This document shows, in pieces, positions 1 through 11,535 of a DNA stretch of 64,000 bases (within the stretch, counting starts at the first letter, position 1; each line of letters starts with the position of its first letter). The stretch is from Neolentinus lepideus HHB14362 ss-1 (Eukaryota; Basidiomycota; Agaricomycetes; Gloeophyllales; Gloeophyllaceae): NCBI GenBank assembly GCA_001632425.1, contig KV425552.1, positions 252,899 through 316,898 on the forward strand, read 5' to 3'. Made by a program: the position numbers and the translations under genes. The notes under the pieces were generated by a model. The model was not told where the DNA came from. It saw only the letters and a program-made list of their open reading frames with translations, and did no database searches.

Positions 1-466
1 GAACACTAGGGAGCCCAAAGTGGCCACAGTGGAACTAGCATCGATCTGGCCATTGGAAGCATCTACGCAGTCAAAGGTCACGGTCTGCCCAGACTTGATA
101 CGAATGGCCGGTGGGATACTAAGGAAGTAAGATAGTCTGCGCATCATTTTGTTCATTGATCAGTACAAACCAACCTGTTATCCCAGGCCAAGTGACATTG
201 TTCACGTCTGACTGAATGTATGGACATGTCGAGTTCTATGAACGATATCGAGAGACGATGCTCTAAATAAGAGACGGAATGATGATTCGAATTCCGAGGA
301 AATCCCTCGCCGAATGATCACTCGTTATCTGTGCCTCGGGATCTGTGCCGATAGGACAGATCGACTTCGACGTACGTATAATACAATGCCTATCTACCAC
401 GTGAGTGATCATGGAGGCCAACATTATCGCTGCTCGGCTTTGCCTCTGAACCGGACACGACATCGT
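1..466. other. Left flank, no gene supported
   Basis: Only short overlapping frames occur on both strands, with no recognisable motif. The stretch probably holds the 3' untranslated region and terminator of the mismatch-repair gene whose stop codon lies at 467-469. Confidence 0.5.
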
Positions 467-3400
467 TCATACAGCTGTGAACGCCGCCCAATCAATAGGG
501 AATGAGTGTCGTCTTTGTTGGGAAATACTTGATAGATCGGACAGATGACGCATTGTTGGTCTGCCATGGGGACAATTCCACGGTTGCTCGATGGACCCCA
601 TATGCCGGACAACCTTGATTTCGCGAGCATGCCACTGTAAGTATTATATACCCAGTAAGGGTAGAAGTCCTCACCGATGTCATTTGTTTTTTCGTCAACG
701 GCATCCCAATCATAACACTTTTCCTACAAGCACGCATAGCGAACATGGCACGAGCCTTAGAGCACCTTACCATCTGACCAGCCGGTCTATCATTCATCAG
801 ATCAATGAGTTCCTCTAAATCTGTAATTATCTTTAGTGCACGGTTTCCCAGAGCAAAACGGTTTCGCACCACCTTTCATGTCAAAAACTGTGCCTTTGCT
901 GACGGGCCTTGCGACTAGCTTGAGGCGCTGGCCCCTGCCAGGGACAGCGTCCTCATCCACTGCGATATCAAACCCGTTCTGATGCAGAACTCCTAGGTTC
1001 TCGATCACCAGCAGTTCGTCGGCCGTAGTCAGCTCCAGTGCCTCCGGCCTGATTGAGAGTCCCGTACATTCAGCTTGTAAACTACGAAAAAACCCACGTA
1101 CCTGAACAACGTTTGTGATTCGATTTTCGTACTTTGCTGCAAGGTCTCAAAATTATACTTCTCATCAGCAGCATGCTGATCAACGATGAAAAGATCATCT
1201 GTCTGTGTGGCATTCTGGTCCGCACCGCGAGTTGTCCTGCGTGCGACGATGAAGCCTCGATTAAATTGACCGATTACATCCATGTTGGAGAAATCGGCTT
1301 TGTCAATGACCCTCGACAATGCATCCGCTGCTTTGGCATTGTCCTGAGTGTTCGAGACGCTAGCATCAGCATCTACTGAAGTCGTGGGGCCCTCAAAGCT
1401 ACGTCGAATGCCGTGTAGAGCACCTAGCTTTGAGCTCATATCTCGCCAGATCTTGGAGACTCGCGAGAAGTCAAACCGCAGAGTAACTTCTTCGTCACCT
1501 AAAGTCCGGATGATCTCGACTGGTGGAGCCGAAAGTACAGAGCTATTTTCAGAATCAACATCCATATGGTTCAAGTCGGAGGGGGCAGTTGGGGGTGAAT
1601 CGTTGAGCGTAAGATCGATCACGGAGCTCTGGGGCTCAATCTTGACCTCAGGCTCGGGATGTTCATAGCCGTCTTCTGCTTCTTCCAGAAATAGCGGTGT
1701 GCTCGATCTCACATCTAGTTGTTTCCCTTCGGTGACCTGCTTCCCGCCTCCGTTGTAATCTCCTTCTTCGGCGCCCTCACTATAAGCTTCATCCAGATCG
1801 TTGTCCATAGCTTCGACTGTCTCATGTTCATCGTCGACAGTCACTCTTTCATCTTCATCTTCATCTTCGTTTTCGTCGGCATCATCTTCTTGTGCGTGCG
1901 CTATCTGAGAGCCCGTCCTCGCAAAATTTTGGAGTTGGCTCCTAAAACTTTGTCGAGCCTCTGCTCTCTCTTTTGCAATCAGTCGAGGCCGTTTAGTAGG
2001 TCTGGTACTCTCGGCAGACGGAGGGCGTAGATTCCAAGAAGCACCTGATGTATTTAGAACCATCTGAACTGGCTCATTTCTATCCGATGTTGGTGAAGGA
2101 CTGCGAGATTTGTTTGTGGACTTCCTTCGAGAAGGTCTACTTGTGGCTGTATGGCCTTCGTGAAGACTTGGAGAACTGGAAGAGACAGGAGGACCAGGAA
2201 GACTCGACCGATGGTATTCCTGGTGTGTCGTCTCCCGGTCCAGAGGCTGCAAGGAGGATGGGACGGACAAAAGTTGCGCTTCCAACGTTGAAGTGCTATC
2301 TCGAATAACGCTCAAGGACCGCTCGGGTACGACTGACAGTCGTTCATCGTCTGCTGGGCCGTAAGACAACATAGAGGGGACTGCATCAGGACGATCTTCG
2401 GTGGGCCCAGACTTTTCGGGATCCTCTAGATTGAGCACAGAGGGTCCGCTACTGTTCTGTCTTGGTGGCGAATATGGCGAACCGGTAAGTGGGAGACGAA
2501 CAGGCTCCTGCGCGGTCTGCAGACCGCTAGAATGATTTGTGACGGAGTTATCTGAATCAGGCTCAGCGTCATTTTCATCGTCAGCCACGACATTGGGATC
2601 GCTGCGCCTCCGAATCTGGCTTAATGTACTCTGCAATTGAGCGCCACTTGACATTCCGCCTAAGGTTCCCGATGTGTTCACGTCGAACGTAGACCGATGA
2701 GGTAAGAACGCCTCTTCTATCTCTCTCTAGAAAGAACAGTGATAGCATAAGGAATGGTTGGTTGTCAGTCAAAGCAAGATTAGTGGCGCGCCTTCAGTGC
2801 TTCGATCAGGTTGTTCTCACTGTGTAAGAAAATCGTTCTTTTGTCGGGGCTAACATTGATGTCACAGGTGTCTACGGATTGGATCAGTTCAGCTTTCGAA
2901 CTAGATGGATTTGGAATAATAAGAGTCCGTACTGGTGGGGAGAATGAAGTCGGCTACAACGAATGGGGATTGGGTAGCATTAAACGAGCGATAAACTTCG
3001 TTAAAAGCCTTTTGCACCTATAAACCCACGCTGAGGTCAGTGAAATATATGAGAAGGTAAACACGCCACGCAAACCTTTGAAGGATTGCAAGGTCTGCCG
3101 TTTATGTAGAAGAATTGCCGATCGGTGGCGGCTCGCCCGCAGGATACTGAGAATTTAGAAATAAGACCGCGGACGCGGACCTGCACACCACTATGGCTTG
3201 GTTTAGTCGTCGAATCTCACTGAACTAACCTGTTAACGCACCTGTCACCGCCATCAGGAGCTGCGCGTCTTTGTAAGACTGATTTCTCCGTCTCAACGCT
3301 GAAACATAGATCAAGATCCGTTAAATGTTCAAGAGATTTCGGACCCCATAAGGCAGATACTGATGCTTTTGTTGATGGAGTTCCATCCGTACGAAGCTGG

Positions 3401-4255
3401 ATAGTCTTACGGCTGGACCAGAAGTGGTGGTCATTAGCATGCCACGCGGGTTAAACGATACCACTAACCCGCCTTCAGGCTGATTGGATGCGGTGAGACG
3501 AACTCCCTTGTTCTCCTTAACGCACGGGACCAATGCATACGCGCTGAGGAGGTTGAGAGCTTTTCCAAACTCACGCTTCGCGTTACGTTCGAGTTCTTTC
3601 CGACGCACGGGCAGAGGCTTAAATAAGCCTGTCACAGTGACGGTCGTACCTCGCTGCGCAAGTGAACCATGAATCACATACATCTCAGGAGCGCATCACT
3701 GACCTGTCTGGCTGTCCTTCCGTTGCGATTTTTCACGCGACCATTTCTGTCCATTTCCAAAATCGTTCCCATAGGTGCCTCGGACGCAGTAGCCGTTGTA
3801 ACAGTAACACTCTCGCTCAATGCGCATAGCGAAGACAGAGCTTCACCTCGAAACCCGAAGGTCGTGACGGTTGACAGGTCCTCAAAAGAAGACAACTTCG
3901 ACGTGTGATGCTTCAAAGCTACAGGATCTTAGTACTATGCTTATTTTTGTAGTCTCGCCTGCATACCAACACCATCGTAGTCCTCTGGAGCAATGCCGCT
4001 ACCATTATCGACGACCTCGATCGATTTTAGACCGTAGTCCTTGAAGCGGACCTCTGCACACCAATCTGTTCTAGACGTTATGTGTGACTGAACAATCCAG
4101 GAAAACATACCAATATTGGTAGCACCAGCATCAAGACTGTTCTCAACAAGCTCCTTTACCGCTGTTTGAAGATCAATAACCACCTGCCCAGAAGTGATTT
4201 TGTGGACAGAGTGCGAATCAATAACATTTATGGTCCCATTCCTGGCACTAGTCAT
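467..4255 (-). CDS. pms1: DNA mismatch repair protein PMS1 (MutL homologue, PMS2-type)
   Basis: MutL-family ATPase/endonuclease subunit, the partner of MLH1 in nuclear post-replicative mismatch repair. The start at 4255 gives an N-terminus with the GHKL ATPase motifs in order: [14 protein letters not shown], then [11 protein letters not shown] after an intron, then [13 protein letters not shown] near 3880-3840. The transducer domain ends with [14 protein letters not shown] near 2850. A long, poorly conserved, acidic and Ser/Pro-rich linker fills about 2680-1500. The C-terminal endonuclease domain shows [12 protein letters not shown], matching DQHA(X)2E(X)4E, then [17 protein letters not shown] and [13 protein letters not shown], the zinc-binding ACR and CPHGRP motifs. 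The last exon stops at 467-469. All catalytic motifs are intact, so the gene looks functional. One intron appears to use a GC donor (see 2727-2791). The identification is firm; some splice sites are inferred. Confidence 0.95.
2727..2791 (-). other. Predicted GC-AG intron inside pms1
   Basis: The exon upstream reads ...LIEALK and runs into a stop three codons later without any GT donor. The downstream exon starts after TTTCTAG and reads [14 protein letters not shown]. Joining AAG|GC...AG|AGA keeps the reading frame and gives the spacing expected of PMS2-type proteins (ALKxxLEEAF). The donor GCGCGC is not the usual GCAAGT form of GC introns, so an assembly error or a different exon edge remains possible. 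Confidence 0.45.
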
Positions 4256-4561
4256 ATCCTGACAGTCGTAAAAGGAGTAACATCAAGCAGCCCAAGCCAA
4301 TTAGTCCAAGCTAGCACTGATCAGCTTATGCTGGTATGGTTCAAGTTGTGTTTTTGCGAACGACTTGCAGTTGCCACAAGCGCGACGCGTATGTCGCCAA
4401 ACACAACCAAATACATTTCTTTCCTTTGAGAAGTCGCAAAAGTTCTAGCTTCATCCCGTTCACTCCGAGATTCAATATACAATTCATACACTCGACACAA
4501 TTGCCAGCAAAATTCTGTACACGCTACCACACACGTGGCCGGTTCATTCTCCATGAAGTTC

Positions 4562-6294
4562 TCAAGCGGCGACAGCGACGGCAGGGATCACAGCGGCGAC
4601 CGTAACGGCCGGAACACCGCTAAGAACGCCCCCCTTAGCCTTGACCTCTTCCTGCTTAGCAGCAACGATACGCTGGTTCTCGTCGGGGTCCGCGACGTCA
4701 GCGTTACGAGCCCAGGAGAGATAGTCATTCGAGTAGTTCGGCTCGAAGTCCTCTCCCACTACACCAAGGCGCTTGCAGTAGTTGGTAACTTTAGTCCAGT
4801 CCTAATGAAACAACTCATCAGCATTAATGCCGGGTGACGCCGTTGCAGTCCATGCCCACCCGAGGAACATTAGCACAGTCTCGAGACATGTAAGTGAAGC
4901 TCCGCTCAAATATCTTGGCGTTGAGCGGGGTGTTCATCGATTTCTTGAATAGCTTGTACTCTTCCCAAGCTTGTACAGGGTTAGAGAAGAGATAATCCGC
5001 AGCCTTCTTTACCGCCCGCATGAATGCCTTGACTTTCTCGGGGTTGGCCTTCAGGAATAGCTCGTTCGCGATATACACTAGGACCAAGAGTTCATGCTTG
5101 TCGATAGGACACCCAATCAAACAATAACCCACGGATGGAACAGAAGCAGCAACAACCAAGTTCTGCGAGCTGGTCAATGCGCAACATCTTTACATCGCTA
5201 GTAGGGCGCTGTGGCGAGCGTCAATAACGCGTACCTAAAGCACATGTGATCAATACGTACCCCTTGCTTCTTCAGCCACTCCTCAAGCTCGCACTGTTGG
5301 ACGTTCTCGAGTCCAATGCCCGCATCAATGGTACCATTGATGATCGCCTGGGATACATTCATGCCAACTCGGATGGCCTGATAATCGCTCGGCTTCATGC
5401 CATAGTACCTGGTGAGTTCGTCGATCTGTCATTTTTACCGTTATTTTAACCAACCGACTACATGAAACATTGTTATGCTTCATACCTGGACCTTGCCAAA
5501 TTCACCGACATAACCAATACGCTTGCCCTTAAGGCTGCGGAAGTCTGAAGTGACTCCAGAGCCTTCGAGGTAGATTACACCCGTGAAAGGCTGTCATTAT
5601 TCATGTTAGTATGATCTTCAGAACATGGAACCCAGGCAGTGCCGCTCTCGACGCATGCATGAACATGATCCGATGATGACGGTTTGAATCTCAGCCTGGC
5701 CCTGGCTCTCCCCTAGCAAATGCAAAAGAGAGAAGCCGACACAGACACCCGTGTGCACTACCAGTACTTCTCCCTCGGGAGAAGACGGCTGAAGCATACA
5801 TTACCGGGACGTTGGGAGTTCAAGTTCACGACACGTGGCGACACCTCCAACGAGTAGGACAAACCTCCTAGAAATGAAAGATCAGCGCACGACCAGGCAA
5901 CGTCCAATCTCTCCACGCACATCCATCAGTGTACCCACGGACCGGATAGGGAACCCACGAGCAGCACCGGCGATGCTGGGAAATGCTTAGAAGATCTGTT
6001 TACAAGCCATGGTATAGGATGAATCATACGTGTGGATCATGGCTTTGGCACCCATATCGATCTTCCCAGAGCCAATGATTTCAGTAACATCGGAGGGATC
6101 GTTAGGCTCTACGGACATACCAGATGACATGTTCAGATCGCCTCCTGCATTGATGACCACTGAACGGACTCACCTATGATAGCGACCTTAATCCCCTCCT
6201 CCGCGAAGTATCCCTTGGATTGGGCAAGGAAGATGGGTGCATGGTATGGCGTTGCGTGCCAATTCAAGAGAAACGTAATTTTGTCAGTGGACAT
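4562..6294 (-). CDS. thi5/nmt1: 4-amino-5-hydroxymethyl-2-methylpyrimidine phosphate synthase THI5/NMT1
   Basis: Fungal suicide enzyme that makes the thiamine pyrimidine (HMP-P) from its own active-site histidine and from PLP. The start at 6294 gives [20 protein letters not shown]. Later exons carry [12 protein letters not shown], which contains the KAMIH segment holding the PLP-binding Lys and the donor His. They continue with [40 protein letters not shown], the iron-site motif ELGCCCFCS, and a tail ending [20 protein letters not shown] plus an Ala/Val-rich extension. Residues and order match the family across its length. Two features stand out: a predicted 3-nt exon at 5865-5867 and a roughly 273-nt intron after it holding a thi-box-like sequence (5640-5760). 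Neighbouring pms1 has the same orientation, with no functional link. Thiamine repression is expected from the family but is not shown here. Confidence 0.93.
5640..5760 (-). promoter_or_regulatory. Possible degenerate TPP riboswitch (thi-box-like) in a THI5 intron
   Basis: Reading the minus strand, ACGGGTG (around 5753-5747) is followed by a potential extended P3 hairpin, with GGCTTCTCTC opposite GGAGAGCC. The thi-box core GCTGAGATTCAAACC follows at 5695-5681, then GGATCATG at 5671-5664. Fungal NMT1/THI genes are known to carry TPP riboswitches in introns, with GCTGAGA...ACC and an end resembling GGATCATGC. The P4/P5 part (consensus near TGATCTGGATAATGCCAGCG) is not recognisable, so the element is incomplete or coincidental. 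Confidence 0.3.
5865..5867 (-). other. Predicted 3-nt microexon (GAG, Glu) in THI5
   Basis: The exon before ends GTLMD at GAT|GTGCGT. A 53-nt intron follows and ends TTTCTAG. Three bases GAG come next, then GTTTGT as a donor, and the next exon starts after ATGACAG with [13 protein letters not shown]5/NMT1 proteins normally have Glu between the Asp and the Pro of this segment, and GAG supplies exactly that residue in phase 0. The alternative is one 338-nt intron that skips the Glu. Confidence 0.5.
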
Positions 6295-6904
6295 GATGGT
6301 GCGAAAGATGCGAGTCAACGCGGATGACGGTCTGGAAATAAGAGATAGCCTGTTCGACGGAATGCGACGGAGGGCCGCTTTAGTAGGGCCTGCCCTCCGT
6401 AACGTGATCCAGGAAGGGTCCTGCATGACAGGGTGTATGATGACCTCTTGCCCTATCCCTCAACACAGAATTAGATTCCTTGATGCACATTGGACGATAA
6501 CGAGGGTATATCGATTGGAACAATGGGGGAGCTGATTCCTGTGATTTACCCCCTTCCTAGTCCAGTAATTCGATCGATTCTAGAAACCCTACCAAGCTGC
6601 AGACATGCAGACGTCGGCCGAAAGCGCCACTTGGCCCCAAGTCAGTGGAATGAAACGACGCTCCATCCAGGGTAGACGAACAGTCGAGATGATAAACTAA
6701 TCAGACAACACTGCTGTTATAAGTCAGATGCAACATCACATTGGCCAACGTGCGCCAGCGAACTGGAATCGAATCTTCTTGACCTGTTTTCGACAATGAT
6801 TCCAACCGTCTCCGGGTTCCATAGCCACAACTTCCGTTTCACTCTCTTGACGCCGAGGAGCTTGTACATCGCAGATAGAAGTATTCGCGCTTCATCTCAA
6901 TTGT

Positions 6905-7668
6905 CTAGAGCAGCGAACCGATGTTCGCCATGAGATCCCACTGGTTCCCAATAGCTGGACCATGACTCCAGGTCACTTTGGGGGCTGACAGGCTTGGGGC
7001 GAAGTGTACAATAAAGCTTAGGATAGGAAGATCCGGTGTTAAGGAGCCACGAGTTAATGCAAACCACGCACTTACGAACGTTTTTATGTCCTCGTCTGTC
7101 AACGTGAAGGGAAGTCGTGACCGAAGATCAATTGCCCAAGCTCCAGACGATGCTCAGAGAAGGTTCTGCATGGATACCTGCTCTAGAGAGATACTGTATC
7201 AGGAGATCAAAGGACTTGAGCAATGGACCGTCTGTGAAGACTGCTAGGTGAAGACTGCCCTCGAATAGCTCCTGCGAAGAAAGGGGGTAACTGGGGCAGC
7301 CTCAGATGTCCTTCCAGTAATAACACGAGCTGTCTTGTGGGAACTGCCAACGCTGGTTCAGCGGTGGTGAGGCGAATTAAAAAATCCTTTTCAGACAGTT
7401 GCGGGGCGAACGTCTTGACACCGTCTTTACTACCTATAATCCCACCAAGTTTGATCAATTCCACGTTCAGCGCGGATGACAGGTCCTCCGCCACCACAGA
7501 TATCAAGTGGTAACGAGGCAAACGTAAGTAAGCATGGGGAGGCCAAGGAGAAAGTATGTTGATCTTCGACATCATGGAAGATACGACTCACTCGATCGTG
7601 TCATTCAGTCTGGTGACAGTGGACGTTTTCGATGAGTAAGGGATTAAGGACGCAAAACGTCCTTCCAT
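6905..7668 (-). CDS. Unidentified multi-exon protein
   Basis: I do not recognise this gene. A possible first exon starts at 7668 (MEGRFASLIPYSSKTSTV) and reaches a GTGAGT donor. Coding-like segments follow: DLSSALNVELIKLGGIIGS, FAPQLSEKDFLIRLTTAEP, AVFTDGPLLKSFDLLIQYLS, and a last exon LTDEDIKTFVSAWFALTRG ending ...WDLMANIGSLL. The join near 7150 needs a frame change for which I see no good intron, so the model may be wrong or the gene damaged. The closest neighbours are THI5 (same strand) and an F-box gene (opposite strand). No domain, signal peptide or membrane segment is evident. Confidence 0.35.
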
Positions 7669-8147
7669 GGCAGCTTCAGGTCTCAGTCCTCAGGGTCCAC
7701 GATGCCTATCGTGAAGAAATTGACCTCGGGAGTGCATTGGATGCAGCGATTGGGTCAGGGTCCCACCATCTGCATTGGTGGTTTCAATCATTGGAAGTAC
7801 CGAATCTGTCATCCTCCTGCCTAAGATTCTGAAGTCGTAACAGCAGAGCGTACTCTAGACGCATAGCGACGGAACCTTGCCGAATCATCGAAGCTCTATA
7901 GGCAGTGTCGGTATGGGCTGAGTTAACATGCATGTCCCAGGCAATTGTGCGTAAAGTCGGCGATAAAGCCCATCACTGACACTCGAGAGTGCTGGCGCAG
8001 GGCAATCTAGTGACCACGATGCACGTCTCACTTCTGAAGTGCAGTGGTCTGTCGACGCCACAGCTCGCTCAGTCCTGGGGAAGAAGAAGAAAACAACAGC
8101 AAATATACTACATATTTATTTTTACTACTAAATCTCGAGTTGACAAT

Positions 8148-9870
8148 ATGGACAGTCGACAACGAGTATTCTCAACGCCTGAACTGCTCAGATATATATT
8201 GTCGTTCGTTGAAGATCGCTATGCACTTGCTGCCAGTGCTCGGGTCTGCACATCATGGTCGGACATTACTTTAGAAAACTTATGGCGGGACCACCCCGTG
8301 CAACCTCGCGCTCTACTCTCGATTCTCAGTCCAATGCCTGAGCATAGGATGGCAAGTATCTTTCCTTTACCGCGCCGCAGTTCTCTTATGGGCTCCTTAG
8401 GCTTTCTCGGCGTTGCCAAACTCCGCAGGATGGGCGCGATTCTTCAGATATGCACGTCACGTCCGTCATATCGCGTTCAGTGATGTCTTGAAACTACCTC
8501 ACGAGTCTCCTAGTCATGACCTGCTGAAATATATGGTCTTGACTCGGCCCCCTGGCCCGATTTTGCCTAGCCTATCGAGCCTTATCTGGGATTTCGCGGA
8601 CACCAATTTGTCTTTCTATGCAATTATGTTCATGCACGCAAGCATTCGCTCGTTCACTTGGCGTTTACCTTCGGGTCCTTTATCCGCAAAGGCGCTGTCC
8701 TCGTTCCTCGACAATGTAGTCTGGCGAATGCCGAATTTGACTGCATTCGAACTACGAGGCGGGAGCTCCGTTCGCGAAGACCGAGACGAGTTATTGAAAC
8801 TCCTGAGCAAGCTGCCGAAGCTGGTGAAAGTGGGATTACCTTTTTTCTTCTTTACCACGGAGGTGGCCCAGGTTCTATCCGAGCTCCCTTCCTTGGAATC
8901 TATATGTCTTTGCAAGCACGGGTACTTTCCTATCCAAGACGTGAAACAACTACATCCTACACTACACGACACCTCTTTCCCCTGTCTCAAAGAACTAGAG
9001 ATGGCCATACATTTGCCGCAACTTCACGGTGTCGACACTGCTTGGCCTTTGCACAATCTGACGAAACTCCATCTACAAGAAATTGGGAACCTCACATCTG
9101 ATATGGCTCTTACGATGATCACGTACGTCTGCTCTCAATGTCCGGCCCTCGAGAGTCTCTCCCTCGAGCTTCGTGTCCACGAGCTGCATGTGCCTAACGA
9201 GGACGACGAGGACGATGATTTGGATCCTAGTCAAGAGATCGATATAGAAGCCATTCGGCCACTGTTCGAGCTGCGTTCATTGAAACACTTATCCATATCT
9301 CATGATCGCCAGTTGTGTCTTTCACACGAAGACATAGAAACGATAGCTCACAGTTTCAAAGCGTTAAAAACTGTCATCCTTAATCCCGAGCCATTCTTCA
9401 CGGATCAAGCTATCCTGTCACTGGGCGCCCTCACTTCCTTCATCAGGCATTGTCCTGACATCGAAGAGATCGGGCTGTACATAGATGGCAGTCAACCGCC
9501 CTTTGACATATGGGATATGCCAGCATACCCGAAATCTGGACGCTATCTGAAAACCTTGCAATTCGGCACCTCTTACATCAGGGACGTGTACTCGGTTGCC
9601 AAGTATTTATGCCCCATGATACCCTCGCAGTGCATCATAGCGCCCGAATATCTATATACAGTCCGTATTGATCCCGGTTGGAGTGTTGGGGACTGCAGGG
9701 ACCGGTGGAACCAAGTGGGCGAGATATTGTCACTGCTAACGGCAACCAGAGACGAAGAGAGAGAAAAGACTCGATTGCTGCAATCGGAGGTGGACAGTTT
9801 GCGGTTGCAGTTTGCACTTATACGCGGAGCGGTAAGCTTTTTGCTGATTGTGGTGCTCGTTTATAGCTGA
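8148..9870 (+). CDS. F-box / leucine-rich-repeat-like protein
   Basis: Probable substrate receptor of an SCF ubiquitin ligase. The start at 8148 gives an F-box-like helix region, FSTPELLRYILSFVEDRYAL then ARVCTSWSDITLENLWRDH (residues about 8-50). An intron at 8356-8428 joins HRMA to RWARFFRYARHVRHI, the usual continuation of Agaricomycete F-box proteins. One long exon follows with leucine-rich repeat-like lines (LPSLESICLC, LFELRSLKHLSIS) and an acidic patch near residue 300. The end is a short coiled coil (TRDEEREKTRLLQSEVDSLR) and, if read through to 9870, a hydrophobic tail. A good donor, GGTAAGC at 9831, may splice this tail away to another exon. The substrate is unknown. This family is greatly expanded in basidiomycetes. 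Confidence 0.8.
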
Positions 9871-10271
9871 CATTCAGTCCTACTAGCCGGCGCCAGGTCC
9901 GTAACCACTGGGAAAGAAAACGTGCACATGTCATGCACAATGCAAATGATGCGTTGTCTCTACGTTTCGGATGACAAGCGTGGCGCGATTGGCGATTGCA
10001 CAATTCGATTTGATATAGTACCGGACGCAATGAACGCTCCTGACCTTCCATTCGTCAACACTCCGATGGTGATGAAAGTAGTCCGATCCTCGAGTAAACC
10101 TTACGTAACTAATGGACGGCCGAAGAGGACAAAAAACCAGATGCAAGAAATGGAAGAGGTATGGTATGATACACTATGGAGGCCGATCTCAAGTCGACTA
10201 GTGCAGGAGGATTACTAATGCTACACATGACGGAAACAGAGTGGATTACATGGACGTAGACCTTTCTATCG
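9871..10271. other. Intergenic, possible 3' exon of the F-box gene
   Basis: An open frame at 9922-10218 (plus) has no recognisable family features and is probably chance. It might contain a last exon if the GGTAAGC donor at 9831 is used. Otherwise this is the space between two gene 3' ends. Confidence 0.4.
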
Positions 10272-11014
10272 CTAATTCATATCGTATCCAATCGCTTCCC
10301 AGCTCGCACCCGACGATGGATATTCATCCACATATTCCGCGATTCGATCCCCGGCGGCCTCCAGGAAGTCACTCGGCAGCCATGTTTCGCTCTGCATCCA
10401 AAGGCCTCGGGTTGAGGCGATTCTCAGCAGCTGGTTGATATCCTGTACATCAACATACTGCTTCTCAATCATATCGGGTCTTGTAGACGCCCTATGATCG
10501 GACCATCCTTGCAGCTTCAGCAGCAGGAGTGCTGACAGCGGCATCACGGGAATGTCGTGAACTTTCACGATCCGCCCGCTCGTGATGGTTGGTATGTTCA
10601 TGATGCCAGGCAACAGGATATCAACCTTGCAGCTCCGCCTATAGCCAGCTAGCCGGTAATAGAATACTTTGTAGGTTGCAAAAGGCTTTCTGGATGGGAC
10701 AAGGTAGAAGCGGCTGTCTGAGCGTCTGATCAGGTCCTTCAGCTCTTCCTGGGTATATGACCTGGTCATCACGACCAGATCAATGTCCTGAAATTGATAT
10801 CGTAACGGATCGATCATCGATGGGCTAGTTAGAATGGTTCGTCTGGCTCGAAACTTACATTGGGCGTTCTGAGTGTGCCGTAAAGATTGCATGCCAAACT
10901 CCCGAAGGCGCAGCAAGTCAAGCCATGACTCGTCAGGATCCTGGTAGCAGTTCGTGCCACAGCACGGGTCTCTTCCAGAGTGGGAGGGTTGCGCCTAGCT
11001 GTACTTCGCAGCAT
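10272..11014 (-). CDS. Nucleotidyltransferase-fold protein, function unknown
   Basis: Two exons. The first starts MLRSTARRNPPTLEETRAVA at 11014 and contains CAFGSLACNLYGT. It ends TLRTPN at a GTAAGT donor. The second begins DIDLVV after a CAG acceptor. Joined, they give the polymerase-beta-like signature GS-x(n)-D-x-D, as seen in small nucleotidyltransferases of the MNT/AbiEii type. The rest includes FYYRLAGYRRSCKVDILLPG, which supplies the strand with the third acidic residue (VDILLPG), and ends ...SWEAIGYDMN. About 235 aa, roughly full length for a minimal domain with a helical tail. The family is known from many Agaricomycete genomes without an assigned reaction. Transfer of a nucleotide to a protein, RNA or small molecule is inference from the fold. 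Confidence 0.65.
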
Positions 11015-11535
11015 ATCGATGGGTCGATGGGTGTCTGTCGGTAAGAAGTACGCCCCAAAGCCACTAGTATCATTACAACTATATACGGCTTGCTTCCATC
11101 TAGCAACGTGGTGCGAAAACGGCGATGCACAGGATATATTTCTAGACCGCAATAGACCATCATCTAACCTTAACCTACGATCGAAAATAGCACTCCAAAG
11201 ACGTTATGGAGGAAGTTCAGTACTACTGCAACTTTGCTCCAATAACAATCGATGCTGATTCGAACAAATTTAAGGTGATGGTGACGACAAGTATCAGTAA
11301 TTTCCCGAGTTAATATACTAGAAATACAGAAGAGAGATGAGCTCGCGTGTCATATGTCTAAGCTGGGCTAGGCTACAGCGCAAAACCACTGGAAGCATGT
11401 CAGAGTTCGTGTATAATGAGAACATGTGTGGTCAAGATGTACGAAGAATAAATTAGACCTGTATGCATCAAGAAATGCAAGCCTCCATTATAACAGGCGT
11501 TTTTTTTTTTGCGCTACTGAATAATTAGCTGTTCA
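11015..11535. other. Intergenic spacer
   Basis: AT-richer sequence with a run of ten T near 11501-11510 and no coding signal. It lies between the start of the nucleotidyltransferase gene and the end of the next F-box gene. Confidence 0.5.

Noticed and set aside
6295..6700. Search for a TPP riboswitch in the THI5 5' leader
   Set aside because: No GCTGAGA or GGATAATGCCAGCG-like sequence was found upstream of the start. The only candidate is in the later intron.
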